The position numbers were made by a program, and so were the translations under genes. The notes below the pieces were generated by a model, which had not been told where the DNA came from, did not search any database, and worked only from the letters and a program-made list of their open reading frames with translations. A stretch of DNA of 35,643 nucleotides from Candidatus Faecicola pullistercoris (GTDB taxonomy: Bacteria > Bacillota > Clostridia > Christensenellales > CAG-917): assembly GCA_018714105.1 (NCBI GenBank), contig DVNW01000007.1, positions 1-35,643 on the forward strand, in the 5' to 3' direction. Numbering within the stretch: the stretch's first letter is position 1; every line of letters begins with the position of its first letter. This document shows positions 26,850-35,299 of the stretch, in pieces.

Positions 26850-28400
26850 ATGGCATATCTTTCCCTTTACCGAAAATACCGTCCCGATACCTTCGATAAG
26901 GTGGTCGGGCAGAATCATATCGTGAGGACGCTTGTCAATCAGATTAAGAACGACGCCTTTTCTCACGCATACCTTTTTACGGGTCCTAGGGGCACGGGAA
27001 AGACTTCGGTTGCCCGTATTTTCGCGAGGGCCATCAACTGTACCGATACGCGCGACGGTTCGCCTTGCGGTAGTTGCGACTCCTGCAGAGAGCTTTCTTC
27101 GCCGTCCTCTCTCGATATTCTGGAAATCGACGCCGCTTCCAACAACGGCGTGGACGAAATCCGCGATTTGCGGGAAAAGGTCAAATATCCGCCCGTCAAC
27201 GTAAAATACAAGGTTTATATTATCGACGAAGTTCATATGCTTACGCCGCAGGCTTTCAACGCGCTTCTCAAAACGCTGGAAGAGCCGCCCGCTTATACCG
27301 TGTTTATACTTGCCACTACCGAAGCGCACAGGCTTCCGGCGACTATACTTTCCAGGTGCATGCGGTTTGATTTCAGGCTGCTTTCCGCGAGTCTGCTGAC
27401 CGACAACCTCAAAAGGATACTTGACGACCTTAACCGCGATTACGAGCCGGAGGCGCTCTCGCTTATTGCTTCGGCCGCCAACGGCAGCGCAAGAGATTCG
27501 CTTTCTATTGCCGATATGTGCCTGTCGTATTGCGAAAATAAAATTACCTACGATTCCGTGCTTGAAGCTCTGGGGGCAGGCGATCCCGGCATAATCTGCA
27601 GTATATGCGAAAATATTGCGGAACGCGACGTGAAAGGCTGCCTTGAAAAGCTGACCGCGCTTGCGGACTGCGGCAAAAACATGGCCGTTCTCGCGACGGA
27701 TATAGCCGAGGCTTTCAGAAACGTTCTTTATATTAAAAACGGCGCGCTTACCGCGGAAAAACTTGCTTTGCCCGAAAGCGTTTACAAGCGTCTTTCGGAA
27801 ACGGCAAAAGAGCTTTCCAACAGCAGAATTCTGTTGATACTCGATATATTCACCTCGCTTTCGGGCGAATTCCGCTTTGGAAATCAGCCCAGGATATTGC
27901 TTGAAGCGGCGTTAGTGAAAGCCGCTACCGAACCCGACGTTTCCAATGCGGCGATAGTAAACTATTGTAAAAAATTAGATGACAGAATTTCACGCGTAGA
28001 AGGCGGTTTTACGCAAAAAAAAACTGATTTAGCACAAAATTTTCAGCAAAAACGCGTTCAGCCCGCACTCGACTTTTCGGACGTCGCGGCAGTAACGAAA
28101 GCTTTGGATAAAGTGCTGAAATCAAACAGATTTTTCGGTTTTTCCTTCTTTACGGAGGAAGGCGGCAAAATTTTTACCGAGGGCAGAACCTTTAATATGT
28201 CCTGTCCGTCCGAAGCTTCGTTTTCCGTCATGTCGGACGACGGAGCCAAATCGCAGATAAAGGCGGCTCTCGACGGGCTTACCGGCATGGACGTCTGCGT
28301 TAACGTGACGGCCGATTACGAGTCCAAGCCCGAAAACACCGATACGGGCGTGGGATTGACGGAGCTGTTCGGCGCAGGAAGAATCAATTTTATAAAATAA
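26850..28400 (+). CDS. dnaX: DNA polymerase III subunit gamma/tau
   Basis: A 516-residue clamp-loader ATPase that loads the sliding clamp at replication forks. It begins LYRKYRPDTFDKVVGQ, with Walker A GPRGTGKTS (about 45-53), a zinc module formed by four Cys around residues 64-81, Walker B YIIDEVHML (about 125) and the sensor SRC motif. The tau-specific C-terminal part (after about 375) is short and contains a basic stretch and a compact domain. It starts the conserved dnaX-ybaB-recR cluster. No A/T-rich frameshift signal was identified with confidence; the A-run near 28015-28023 would be a candidate site. Confidence 0.97.
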   Translation: MAYLSLYRKYRPDTFDKVVGQNHIVRTLVNQIKNDAFSHAYLFTGPRGTGKTSVARIFARAINCTDTRDGSPCGSCDSCRELSSPSSLDILEIDAASNNGVDEIRDLREKVKYPPVNVKYKVYIIDEVHMLTPQAFNALLKTLEEPPAYTVFILATTEAHRLPATILSRCMRFDFRLLSASLLTDNLKRILDDLNRDYEPEALSLIASAANGSARDSLSIADMCLSYCENKITYDSVLEALGAGDPGIICSICENIAERDVKGCLEKLTALADCGKNMAVLATDIAEAFRNVLYIKNGALTAEKLALPESVYKRLSETAKELSNSRILLILDIFTSLSGEFRFGNQPRILLEAALVKAATEPDVSNAAIVNYCKKLDDRISRVEGGFTQKKTDLAQNFQQKRVQPALDFSDVAAVTKALDKVLKSNRFFGFSFFTEEGGKIFTEGRTFNMSCPSEASFSVMSDDGAKSQIKAALDGLTGMDVCVNVTADYESKPENTDTGVGLTELFGAGRINFIK

Positions 28401-28429
28401 ACGGGAATATTCCCTTACGGAGGTATTAT

Positions 28430-28756
28430 ATGGCTAAATTCGGCGGCTTCGGCGGCGGCAACATGCAGCAGATATTACGTCAGGCACAGCAGATGCAACA
28501 GAAAGTTGCCAAGGCTCAGGAAGAACTTGCCGCTACCGAGATAATCGGCTCGGCAAGCGGTATGGTTGAGGTTTCCATGATGGGCGACAGGACGGTTAAT
28601 TCGGTTAAAATCAATCCTCAGGCGGTTGATCCCGACGATATCGAGATGCTCGAAGACCTCGTTGCGGCGGCAGTAGGCGACGCGCTCAAAAAGGTTGAGG
28701 AAGCGTCCGAAAAAATAATGGGCCCGCTCACCGGCGGCATGGGCGGAATGTTCTGA
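28430..28756 (+). CDS. ybaB: YbaB/EbfC-family nucleoid-associated protein
   Basis: A 108-residue DNA-binding protein that forms tweezer-like dimers and helps organise the nucleoid. It is recognised by the Gly-rich N terminus (FGGFGGGNMQQILRQAQQ), the long helix, the central VEVSMMGDRTVNSVKINPQ strand block and the Gly/Met-rich C-terminal tail. GGAGG lies before the ATG. It sits between dnaX and recR, the conserved setting for this family, with one base separating it from recR. Confidence 0.97.
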   Translation: MAKFGGFGGGNMQQILRQAQQMQQKVAKAQEELAATEIIGSASGMVEVSMMGDRTVNSVKINPQAVDPDDIEMLEDLVAAAVGDALKKVEEASEKIMGPLTGGMGGMF

Positions 28757-28757
28757 T

Positions 28758-29342
28758 ATGAATTATATCGAACCTCTCGCCAGGCTGATAAGCGAGTTTA
28801 CCAAATTTCCCGGAGTAGGAGAAAAGACTGCCGCGCGGTACGCCTATTTCGTCATGAACAAATCTGAGGAAGAAATAAGCGATTTCGTGAAAGCCGTTTC
28901 CGAAGTAAAATCCAAGGTGCGTTTCTGCAAAGTCTGCGGCAATTTTTCCGAGGGCGAAATATGCGATATTTGCAGTTATCGGGACAAGTCGGTAATTTGC
29001 GTAGTCAAGGAACCGAAGGACGTAATCGCCCTAGAAAAAATCAAGGATTTTTCGGGTGTTTATCACGTTCTTCACGGCGTAATCAGCCCCGTGGACAGGG
29101 TTGGCCCCGACGATATCAACATCAAAGGGTTGCTTGCAAGGCTTGACGGCGTAAGGGAAGTTATACTTGCCACAAACCCCGACGTCGAAGGCGAAGCTAC
29201 CGCGATGTATATAGCCAGGCTGATAAAGCCGATGGGTATAAAGGTTACGCGGATTGCAAGAGGATTGCCCGAAGGCAGCGTTATAGAGTATGCCGACGAA
29301 ATGACTCTTTCAAGGGCGCTTGCCGCGAGAACGGAATTGTAA
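28758..29342 (+). CDS. recR: Recombination protein RecR
   Basis: A 194-residue recombination mediator that helps load RecA on gapped DNA together with RecO and RecF. Visible are the helix-hairpin-helix FPGVGEKTAARYA (about 18-30), the Cys4 zinc finger CKVCGNFSEGEICDIC (about 57-72) and the Toprim domain starting ICVVKEPKDVIALE (about 80), including EGEATA-type acidic residues in NPDVEGEATAMY. Translation is probably coupled to ybaB, whose stop is one base upstream. Confidence 0.97.
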   Translation: MNYIEPLARLISEFTKFPGVGEKTAARYAYFVMNKSEEEISDFVKAVSEVKSKVRFCKVCGNFSEGEICDICSYRDKSVICVVKEPKDVIALEKIKDFSGVYHVLHGVISPVDRVGPDDINIKGLLARLDGVREVILATNPDVEGEATAMYIARLIKPMGIKVTRIARGLPEGSVIEYADEMTLSRALAARTEL

Positions 29343-29362
29343 AATATATTAACGGTTAAATT

Positions 29363-29392
29363 AAAGTAACTGCATTTGCAGTTACTTTTTTT
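29363..29392 (+). terminator. Terminator of the dnaX-ybaB-recR operon
   Basis: AGTAACTGCA (29365-29374) pairs with TGCAGTTACT (29377-29386), followed by TTTTTT. The near-perfect palindrome has a tight loop. Confidence 0.88.
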
Positions 29393-29402
29393 ATAACACT
29401 TC

Positions 29403-29431
29403 TTGATTTTGCTTTGTGCGTTTGCTATAAT
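29403..29431 (+). promoter_or_regulatory. Extended -10 promoter of the patatin gene
   Basis: TTGATT (29403-29408), a 17-base spacer and TATAAT (29426-29431), with TGC immediately upstream forming an extended -10. AAAGGAG then precedes the ATG at 29459. Confidence 0.8.
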
Positions 29432-29458
29432 TAATACATTAAACAAAGGAGAATTTTA

Positions 29459-30649
29459 ATGCTCGGTCTTGTGCTTGAAGGGGGAGGCGTAAAAGGCGCT
29501 TATCATGCGGGCGCCATCGAGGCGCTGTTCGAGATGGGATATACCTTCGACGGAGTAGTCGGCACGTCCATAGGCGCGCTTAACGGCGCCATGCTGGTGC
29601 AGGGGGATTGGGAAAGGTGTATGGAAATATGGGATACCATAACCGTTTCGCAGATTATGGATATCGACGACAACGCACTTGAAAAGCTGAACAGTTTTAA
29701 AATCGACCGCAGTCTTGTCAGCTATCTGGGAAGCAAAATACGCTCGCTGGGGGCTATGCGCGACGCGTCAAGCGAAAAAATGCGCAACTTTATCGAAAGC
29801 AATATCGACGAGGACAAAATCCGCAAAAGCAAAATGGATTTCGGGCTGGTTACCTTTTCTGTAAACGGCCTTCAGCCTTTCGAACTGCTCAAAGAGGATA
29901 TACCCGTAGGTAAATTTGCAGAGTATCTTATCGCTTCGGCAAATTATCCCGTTTATAAACTGCACGCGATAGACGGATATAACTTTATCGACGGCGGGAT
30001 CTGGGACAATATGCCCATAAAGCTGTTAATCAAAAAAAATTACGAGGATTTTGTCGTAATACGCACTCGCGACCGCTTTCAGTCCAGATACGAGCAGAAA
30101 TACGAAAACTATAACATAAAGTACATAATTCCGTCGGAAAAGCTCGGGACTGCCATGAATTTTACTCAAAACAAGATTCAGCATTATAAAAAACTGGGCT
30201 ATTTCGACGCCGTCCGCACTATGAAAAACCTTATGGGCAAGCAGTATACCATCGACCACTTCAACGACAACGACATGACTGAATTCATGATGGATCTGCC
30301 CGGGGAACTTTTTAAAGAAGCGCTTTTCGAAAGGAAAATGGAAATACCCGCCGCGAAGGACGAAGCGGTGGCCAGGTTCCTTTCGCTCATCAAAGAGGAA
30401 AACAATCTGTCCGACGATGACGATCTCGCTCGCACTATGGTTGTTTTTCTGGAAAAGTTCGCGCGCATTTACGGCATAGACAAATTCAAAGTTTACGATA
30501 TGCAGGACTTTGTGTCTGCCATATATCTCGCCGCGCGTGAGGACGTGTTCGACCATAAGGGCAAATTACAGAAGGCTTCCGTCAAGGACGCCGATAAAGA
30601 ACTGTTTTCCACAATGGTCAAATATTATTTTATCAAACATCCGGTTTGA
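29459..30649 (+). CDS. Patatin-like phospholipase (RssA/YlbK-type)
   Basis: A 396-residue predicted lipid acyl hydrolase using a Ser-Asp dyad. The oxyanion hole GGGVKG (about 8-13), nucleophile elbow GTSIG (35-39, Ser37) and catalytic Asp in FIDGG (Asp178) are all visible, so the enzyme should be active. A C-terminal helical region of about 150 residues is specific to this group. It has no signal peptide or membrane helix, so it is probably cytoplasmic. It has its own promoter and is followed by polA after 37 bases. Confidence 0.92.
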   Translation: MLGLVLEGGGVKGAYHAGAIEALFEMGYTFDGVVGTSIGALNGAMLVQGDWERCMEIWDTITVSQIMDIDDNALEKLNSFKIDRSLVSYLGSKIRSLGAMRDASSEKMRNFIESNIDEDKIRKSKMDFGLVTFSVNGLQPFELLKEDIPVGKFAEYLIASANYPVYKLHAIDGYNFIDGGIWDNMPIKLLIKKNYEDFVVIRTRDRFQSRYEQKYENYNIKYIIPSEKLGTAMNFTQNKIQHYKKLGYFDAVRTMKNLMGKQYTIDHFNDNDMTEFMMDLPGELFKEALFERKMEIPAAKDEAVARFLSLIKEENNLSDDDDLARTMVVFLEKFARIYGIDKFKVYDMQDFVSAIYLAAREDVFDHKGKLQKASVKDADKELFSTMVKYYFIKHPV

Positions 30650-30675
30650 TATAAGCGAATTAAAAAACATATACT
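30646..30675 (+). promoter_or_regulatory. Possible promoter of polA overlapping the patatin stop
   Basis: TTGATA (30646-30651), an 18-base spacer and TATACT (30670-30675). The predicted start (about 30682) lies only about 5 bases before the polA ATG at 30687. Confidence 0.45.
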
Positions 30676-30686
30676 ATCTGTAAGCG

Positions 30687-33215
30687 ATGAATAAACTGAT
30701 TTTACTTGACAGCAACAGCCTGATTTACCGCGCTTTTCACGCGCTTCCGCCGCTGACCAATTCCAAGGGGCAGAATACGGGGGCGGTTTTCGGATTCGTC
30801 AATATGCTGACCGGGCTTATCGAACAGGAAAAACCCACTCATATAGCGGCCGCGTTCGACCTGAAAGCGCCGACTTTCAGACACGCGATGTTCGACGGAT
30901 ACAAAGCTACACGAAAGCCCATGCCGGACGAACTGGCGGAACAGCTTCCTTACGTAAAAAGAATTTTATCCTCTATGAAAATAAAAATTCTCGAACTCGA
31001 AGGGTTCGAGGCCGACGATATTCTGGGTACGGTAGCCAAACGCTTTGCCTGTCCCACGTTAATAGTATCCGGCGACAGGGACTGTCTGCAGCTTGTCAGC
31101 GAAAGCACGCACGTATACCTTACCAAAAAAGGAATAAAAGACGTAGAGGTTTACAGTCTTGCCAGGCTGAAAGAGGACGGTTTTACACCCCTGTCTTTTA
31201 TAGATTTCAAGGCGCTTAAAGGCGACGCGTCGGATAATATTCCGGGCATTGCGGGTATCGGCGACGTCACAGCGAAGAATCTCATCGCGCAGTACGGCTC
31301 GCTGGAAAAGGTGCTTGAATCCGCGGACGAACTGAAAGGCAAACTCGCCGAAAAAATAAAAGCGGGCAGGGAAAGCGCAATTCTTTCCAAAAAGCTGGCA
31401 ACTATCGTTACCGACGCGCCGTTGAAGCTTACTCTCGACGACCTCAGATGCGAGTATCCCTATCCCGACGAATTCAGGGATGCGCTTTCCGAACTGGAAT
31501 TCGGCTCGGTGGTAAAAAGGCTTGAATTCAGAACTCAGGACGCGCTTCCGTCGGATTGCGATATGCCTGCCGCGGAAGAGGTAACGGTAGAGGACGAAAA
31601 CGAACTTATAAAAGTTCTTCGCTCTTTAAAAGGCGATATAGCGCTTACGGCGGGCGAAGACATACATCTTTCCGACGGCAGATACGAGTACGTCTTACGC
31701 GCCGGCGGGGATTTGTTTTCGGGCATGACCTTCGACGATTGCGTAAACGCGGTAAGAAAAAATCTTCCGGACGGAGTAAGAGTGTTCACTTACGACCTGA
31801 AACGCGTTATGAAAAATTTAGGCGGCGACTTTCTGCCCGACGGGACCGGGGACGTCATGCTGGCATATTATCTCGTAAGCGGAGGAAAAACCGCGCCCGA
31901 CCTTCCGGCGTTTTTGCAGAGTAAAAACTATCCCGAAGACAAACCCGCGGCCTCCGTTCTGCTTGAAGGGCAGAGGCTTCTGAAAAAAATGGCCGAAGAC
32001 GGACTCGAACATCTTTATTACGATATCGAACTGCCGCTTGTAAAAGTGCTTTTCGATATGGAGCGCACGGGCTTTTCCATTGATAAAACCGTGCTTTCCG
32101 ATCTTAACGAGAAGTACGCAAGCGAGCTTGACAGCCTTACTCAGGAAATATATCTGTTTTCCGGGCGCAATTTCAACATCAATTCGCCAAGGCAGCTTGC
32201 CGCCGTTCTTTTCGAGGATCTGAAACTTCCGTCCGGCAAAAAGAACAAATCGGGCTTTTCGGTGGGAGCGGAAGTTCTGAACGACATCAAGGATCTGCAT
32301 CCCGTTGTTCCGCTGGTTTTAAGATACCGTCAGATTTCCAAACTTAAATCCACTTATACCGAAGGCATACTCAAAATAGTTGCGCCGTCAGGACGGCTTC
32401 ACACCGAATTCAGACAGGCTCTTACCTCTACAGGGCGGCTTTCGTCCGTGGAACCCAACCTGCAGAACATACCCGCAAGGGACGCGGAAGGTCGCGAGAT
32501 ACGCAAAGCCTTTATACCTTCGCCCGGCAATCTTCTGGTATCGGCGGACTATTCGCAGATTGAGTTAAGGCTTATGGCTCATTTCAGCGGCGACGAAAAG
32601 CTGATACAGGCTTATAAGGACGGCATGGATATTCATACGTCCACTGCGGCCGAGATATTCGGTATTCCGCCCGAGGCCGTTACATCGGAAATGCGAAGGG
32701 GAGCCAAGGCGGTTAATTTCGGCATTATTTACGGCATAAGCGACTGGGGGCTGGCAAACAACCTTTCGGTGTCGCCCAAACAGGCCAAAACCTTTATTAC
32801 CAAATATCTTGATACCTATCCCAAGGTCAAAGAGTATATGGACTCCAACGTCGAATATGCCAGAGAACACGGATATGTGGTTACCTCCGAAGGACGAAGA
32901 AGATATATACCCGAAATAAAATCCCCCAACCGCAATCTTCGCGCCTTCGGCGAAAGAGCGGCAATGAATATGCCATTACAGGGCACGGCGGCGGATATCA
33001 TTAAAATAGCAATGATTAAAGTCGCCGAGGCATTGAAAGGCAAAAAATCAAAATTGATTCTGCAGGTGCACGACGAACTTATCGTGGATACTACTCCCGA
33101 TGAACTTGAAACAGTAAAGAGTATATTAAAATCCGACATGGAAAACGCGGTCAGCCTTAGCGTGCCGCTTACGGTTAACGTGGCAGTCGGGCCGAACTGG
33201 ATGGAGGCAAAATGA
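30687..33215 (+). CDS. polA: DNA polymerase I
   Basis: An 842-residue enzyme for primer removal and repair synthesis. Domains in order are the 5'-3' exonuclease (about 1-275; LLDSNSLIYRAF, GDRDCLQL, SDNIPGIAGIG), a degenerate 3'-5' exonuclease (about 290-460) and the polymerase (about 470-842). The polymerase shows motif A SADYSQIELR (about 617-626), motif B RRGAKAVNFGIIYG and motif C VHDE (about 795). The exo region lacks the DxE metal motif, so proofreading is probably absent, as in Bacillus-type enzymes. No good ribosome site precedes the ATG. The stop overlaps coaE by 4 bases. Confidence 0.97.
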   Translation: MNKLILLDSNSLIYRAFHALPPLTNSKGQNTGAVFGFVNMLTGLIEQEKPTHIAAAFDLKAPTFRHAMFDGYKATRKPMPDELAEQLPYVKRILSSMKIKILELEGFEADDILGTVAKRFACPTLIVSGDRDCLQLVSESTHVYLTKKGIKDVEVYSLARLKEDGFTPLSFIDFKALKGDASDNIPGIAGIGDVTAKNLIAQYGSLEKVLESADELKGKLAEKIKAGRESAILSKKLATIVTDAPLKLTLDDLRCEYPYPDEFRDALSELEFGSVVKRLEFRTQDALPSDCDMPAAEEVTVEDENELIKVLRSLKGDIALTAGEDIHLSDGRYEYVLRAGGDLFSGMTFDDCVNAVRKNLPDGVRVFTYDLKRVMKNLGGDFLPDGTGDVMLAYYLVSGGKTAPDLPAFLQSKNYPEDKPAASVLLEGQRLLKKMAEDGLEHLYYDIELPLVKVLFDMERTGFSIDKTVLSDLNEKYASELDSLTQEIYLFSGRNFNINSPRQLAAVLFEDLKLPSGKKNKSGFSVGAEVLNDIKDLHPVVPLVLRYRQISKLKSTYTEGILKIVAPSGRLHTEFRQALTSTGRLSSVEPNLQNIPARDAEGREIRKAFIPSPGNLLVSADYSQIELRLMAHFSGDEKLIQAYKDGMDIHTSTAAEIFGIPPEAVTSEMRRGAKAVNFGIIYGISDWGLANNLSVSPKQAKTFITKYLDTYPKVKEYMDSNVEYAREHGYVVTSEGRRRYIPEIKSPNRNLRAFGERAAMNMPLQGTAADIIKIAMIKVAEALKGKKSKLILQVHDELIVDTTPDELETVKSILKSDMENAVSLSVPLTVNVAVGPNWMEAK

Positions 33216-33772
33216 AAATAGCCGTTACGGGCGGTATCGCCAGCGGGAAATCCGAAGTAATGCAGCTTTTGCGCGACATGGGTAAAACCACCGTTGACGC
33301 CGACAAAATCAACGCCAAACTTCTGGACAGTAAGCCTTACATAGATAAAATCAGGACTCTGTTTCCTCAGACGGTTACGGCGGGTAAGGTGAATAAAAAG
33401 GCATTGTCGGAAATTGTTTTCAATAATCCCGACAAACTTGCCGAGCTTAACGCGGTTGCACATCCTGCCATAATAAACATACTCAACAACATTAAAGGCG
33501 ATATTTTCGCCGAGGTTCCGTTGCTTGTGGAAAGCGGAATGCAACACTGTTTCGACAAGGTGGTGGTAGTGACCGCGCCGCTCGAAACGCGGCTGGACAG
33601 AGTGAAGGCAAGGGACGGGATCGAAAAGGAATTCGCCATGAAAATCGTGTCGTCGCAGGCTACCGATGAGCAGCGCCTGAAACACGCCGATTACGTTATA
33701 GACAATTCGGGAGGGGAGGATGCGCTTAAAAAGCAGGTTGAAAAACTTGTAAGCGATTTATGCGGAAAATAA
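33212..33772 (+). CDS. coaE: Dephospho-CoA kinase
   Basis: A 186-residue enzyme for the last step of coenzyme A synthesis, phosphorylating the ribose of dephospho-CoA. The P-loop GGIASGKSE (about 7-15), the DADKI block, the HPAI segment and ETRLDRVKARD lid region are visible. It is a little shorter than the usual 195-210 residues. Its ATG overlaps the polA stop (ATGA), and it overlaps the following transglycosylase gene by 13 bases, the usual polA-coaE clustering in Clostridia. Confidence 0.95.
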   Translation: MKIAVTGGIASGKSEVMQLLRDMGKTTVDADKINAKLLDSKPYIDKIRTLFPQTVTAGKVNKKALSEIVFNNPDKLAELNAVAHPAIINILNNIKGDIFAEVPLLVESGMQHCFDKVVVVTAPLETRLDRVKARDGIEKEFAMKIVSSQATDEQRLKHADYVIDNSGGEDALKKQVEKLVSDLCGK

Positions 33773-34290
33773 AATTTAAAAGCAAAACGGCGGCGGTTCT
33801 TGCCGTCATTCTGAGCGTTGCGGCGGCCTTGCTGGCGGTTAATTACTGCATTACGGCAAAGTACGCGCGCATCGCCAAAGAGCAGGCCGGAGGAGTTGCG
33901 GATTATAGGCTGGTATTAGCGGTTATGAAAGCCGAAAGCGGCTTTAAAGAAAACGCCGTTTCGCCCAAAGGGGCAATAGGAATCATGCAGATTATGCCCG
34001 ATACGGGCGAATGGATAAGCCGGCAGGCAAAGATACCCGATTATGACGAATCCAAACTTTACGACGCCGAAACTAACGTTAAAATCGGGTCTTGGTATTT
34101 GGGTTACTTGTCGGACAGGTTTTCTCACGATATGGCTCTGGCCGCTTACAACGCGGGCCCCGAGCGCGTAAAAAACTGGACGGAAGAGGGTATCGAATCG
34201 GCAGACGACATACCCTTCGCGGAAACGCGCAAGTACGTCAAAAAGGTGAATATCTATTATTCCTTTTATAAAATCATCTATTTATTTTAG
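33760..34290 (+). CDS. Membrane-anchored lytic transglycosylase (Slt-type)
   Basis: A 176-residue enzyme that would cleave peptidoglycan glycan strands at the cell surface. An N-terminal helix (about 10-30) is the anchor or signal. The catalytic Glu is in MKAESGF (Glu59), followed by the family blocks GAIGIMQIMPDT (about 69-80), the ETNVKIGSWYL segment and AAYNAGP (about 127-133). The single-domain length is normal for the small Slt group next to coaE. It overlaps coaE by 13 bases, so it is translated from the same message as polA and coaE. Confidence 0.93.
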   Translation: MRKIKFKSKTAAVLAVILSVAAALLAVNYCITAKYARIAKEQAGGVADYRLVLAVMKAESGFKENAVSPKGAIGIMQIMPDTGEWISRQAKIPDYDESKLYDAETNVKIGSWYLGYLSDRFSHDMALAAYNAGPERVKNWTEEGIESADDIPFAETRKYVKKVNIYYSFYKIIYLF

Positions 34291-34299
34291 GAGGGCTTT

Positions 34300-34950
34300 A
34301 TGGTAAACACAAACGCTTTCAGAAATATTTCTTACGGAGTTTACGTCATATCTTCGTACGATAAGGCTTTAAACAGACCCACGGGCTGCGTTGCAAACAG
34401 CGTAATGCAGGTTACGTCTTCGCCCGCAACCGTAGCGGTTAGCCTTAACAAGGACAATTACACTAATTCGGTTATCAAAAACAACGGTTATTTCGCCGTG
34501 TCGGTGCTTACCGAAAACGTGGATCCCGCGCTTATAGGCTGTTTCGGGTTCAACAGCGGCAAAAACTTTTTCAAGTATGCCGATTACGACGCCGATTATG
34601 CAGGCGAGACGCCTTATCTCGTAACGGGTGCGAACGCTTATATAGTCTGCAAAGTCATAGATACGATGGAAACTTCCACTCACACCGTTTTTCTCGGCGA
34701 GGTTACCGCGGCAGACGTGCTGGGCGACGCCCCTTCGCTTACTTACGCCTATTATCACAAAGTGCTCAAAGGCAAAAGTCCGAAAAACGCACCTACTTAT
34801 ATTAAAGAGGAAGCTCCCGCCGCGTCGGCAAGTATTTTAAAATGCGACATATGCGGTTACGAGTACGACGAATCCGTTTCGGGGCCCATGCCCGACGACT
34901 ACGTTTGTCCTATTTGCGGAGCTGACAAATCGCACTTTAAAAAAATATAG
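34300..34950 (+). CDS. Flavin reductase-rubredoxin fusion (high-molecular-weight rubredoxin type)
   Basis: A 216-residue electron-transfer flavoprotein. Residues 1-165 are a flavin reductase-like FMN-binding domain ([37 protein letters not shown]). Residues 183-215 are a rubredoxin with four Cys in [10 protein letters not shown] and [10 protein letters not shown] binding one iron. This architecture matches the Hrb proteins of anaerobes such as Moorella, where NAD(P)H-derived electrons pass to flavodiiron proteins that reduce oxygen or NO. No flavodiiron gene lies in the window, so the partner is unknown. AGGAGG precedes the ATG, 9 bases after the transglycosylase stop; it may share that operon. 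Confidence 0.9.
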   Translation: MVNTNAFRNISYGVYVISSYDKALNRPTGCVANSVMQVTSSPATVAVSLNKDNYTNSVIKNNGYFAVSVLTENVDPALIGCFGFNSGKNFFKYADYDADYAGETPYLVTGANAYIVCKVIDTMETSTHTVFLGEVTAADVLGDAPSLTYAYYHKVLKGKSPKNAPTYIKEEAPAASASILKCDICGYEYDESVSGPMPDDYVCPICGADKSHFKKI

Positions 34951-34987
34951 TTTTTAGCGCGTCCGCCGATTTTCTGCCATAATTCGC

Positions 34988-35016
34988 TTGACAAATTTTT
35001 TGTATTACCTTACAAT
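34988..35016 (+). promoter_or_regulatory. Sigma-A promoter of the tandem tRNA-Leu genes
   Basis: TTGACA (34988-34993), a 17-base spacer and TACAAT (35011-35016). The start would fall a few bases before the first tRNA at 35030. Confidence 0.85.
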
Positions 35017-35029
35017 ATCTTTTGCACTT

Positions 35030-35116
35030 GCGAGGGTGGCGAAATTGGCAGACGCGCTAGATTCAGGTTCTAGTGATAGCAATATCATGTGGGTTCAAGT
35101 CCCGTCTCTCGCACCA
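35030..35116 (+). tRNA. tRNA-Leu(CAG)
   Basis: Class II tRNA with acceptor GCGAGGG pairing CTCTCGC (one G-T), anticodon loop TTCAGGT between CTAGA and TCTAG, anticodon CAG at 35064-35066, long variable arm TGATA-GCAA-TATCA, T arm GGGTTCAAGTCCC and encoded CCA. It reads CUG. Confidence 0.97.
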
Positions 35117-35123
35117 TAAACAT

Positions 35124-35206
35124 GCGGCCATGGCGGAACAGGCAGACGCGTACGTTTGAGGGGCGTATGGGAGACCATCCGGGTTCAAGTCCCGGTAACC
35201 GCACCA
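35124..35206 (+). tRNA. tRNA-Leu(GAG) with two acceptor-stem mismatches
   Basis: Class II tRNA with anticodon loop TTGAGGG between TACGT and GCGTA, anticodon GAG at 35158-35160, variable arm TGG-GAGA-CCA, T arm CCGGG-TTCAAGT-CCCGG and encoded CCA. The acceptor strands GCGGCCA and TAACCGC leave C5-A68 and C6-A67 unpaired (35128 with 35198, 35129 with 35197). Everything else is intact, so it may still be functional. It is 7 bases after tRNA-Leu(CAG) and shares its promoter. Confidence 0.9.
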
Positions 35207-35216
35207 AAAGAAAAAA

Positions 35217-35261
35217 GAGGGCTAAAAAACCGTAAAAAACGGCGTTTTGCCCTCAATTTTT
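35217..35261 (+). terminator. Terminator of the tRNA-Leu pair
   Basis: GAGGGC (35217-35222) pairs with GCCCTC (35249-35254); inside it, CCGT pairs with ACGG and AAAA with TTTT. The run AATTTTTATAG follows. Confidence 0.85.
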
Positions 35262-35277
35262 ATAGTGTGGTGAAGTA

Positions 35278-35297
35278 TTTGACACAATTTGACACAA
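35278..35297. repeat. Tandem 10-base repeat next to the tRNA-Leu cluster
   Basis: TTTGACACAA occurs twice in direct succession (35278-35287, 35288-35297), between the tRNA terminator and the edge ORF. Function unknown. Confidence 0.8.
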
Positions 35298-35299
35298 TT

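Noticed and set aside
28010-28030. Programmed frameshift site in dnaX
   Set aside because: An A-run is present but I could not see a convincing slippery heptamer with a stimulating hairpin, so it is noted only as a candidate.
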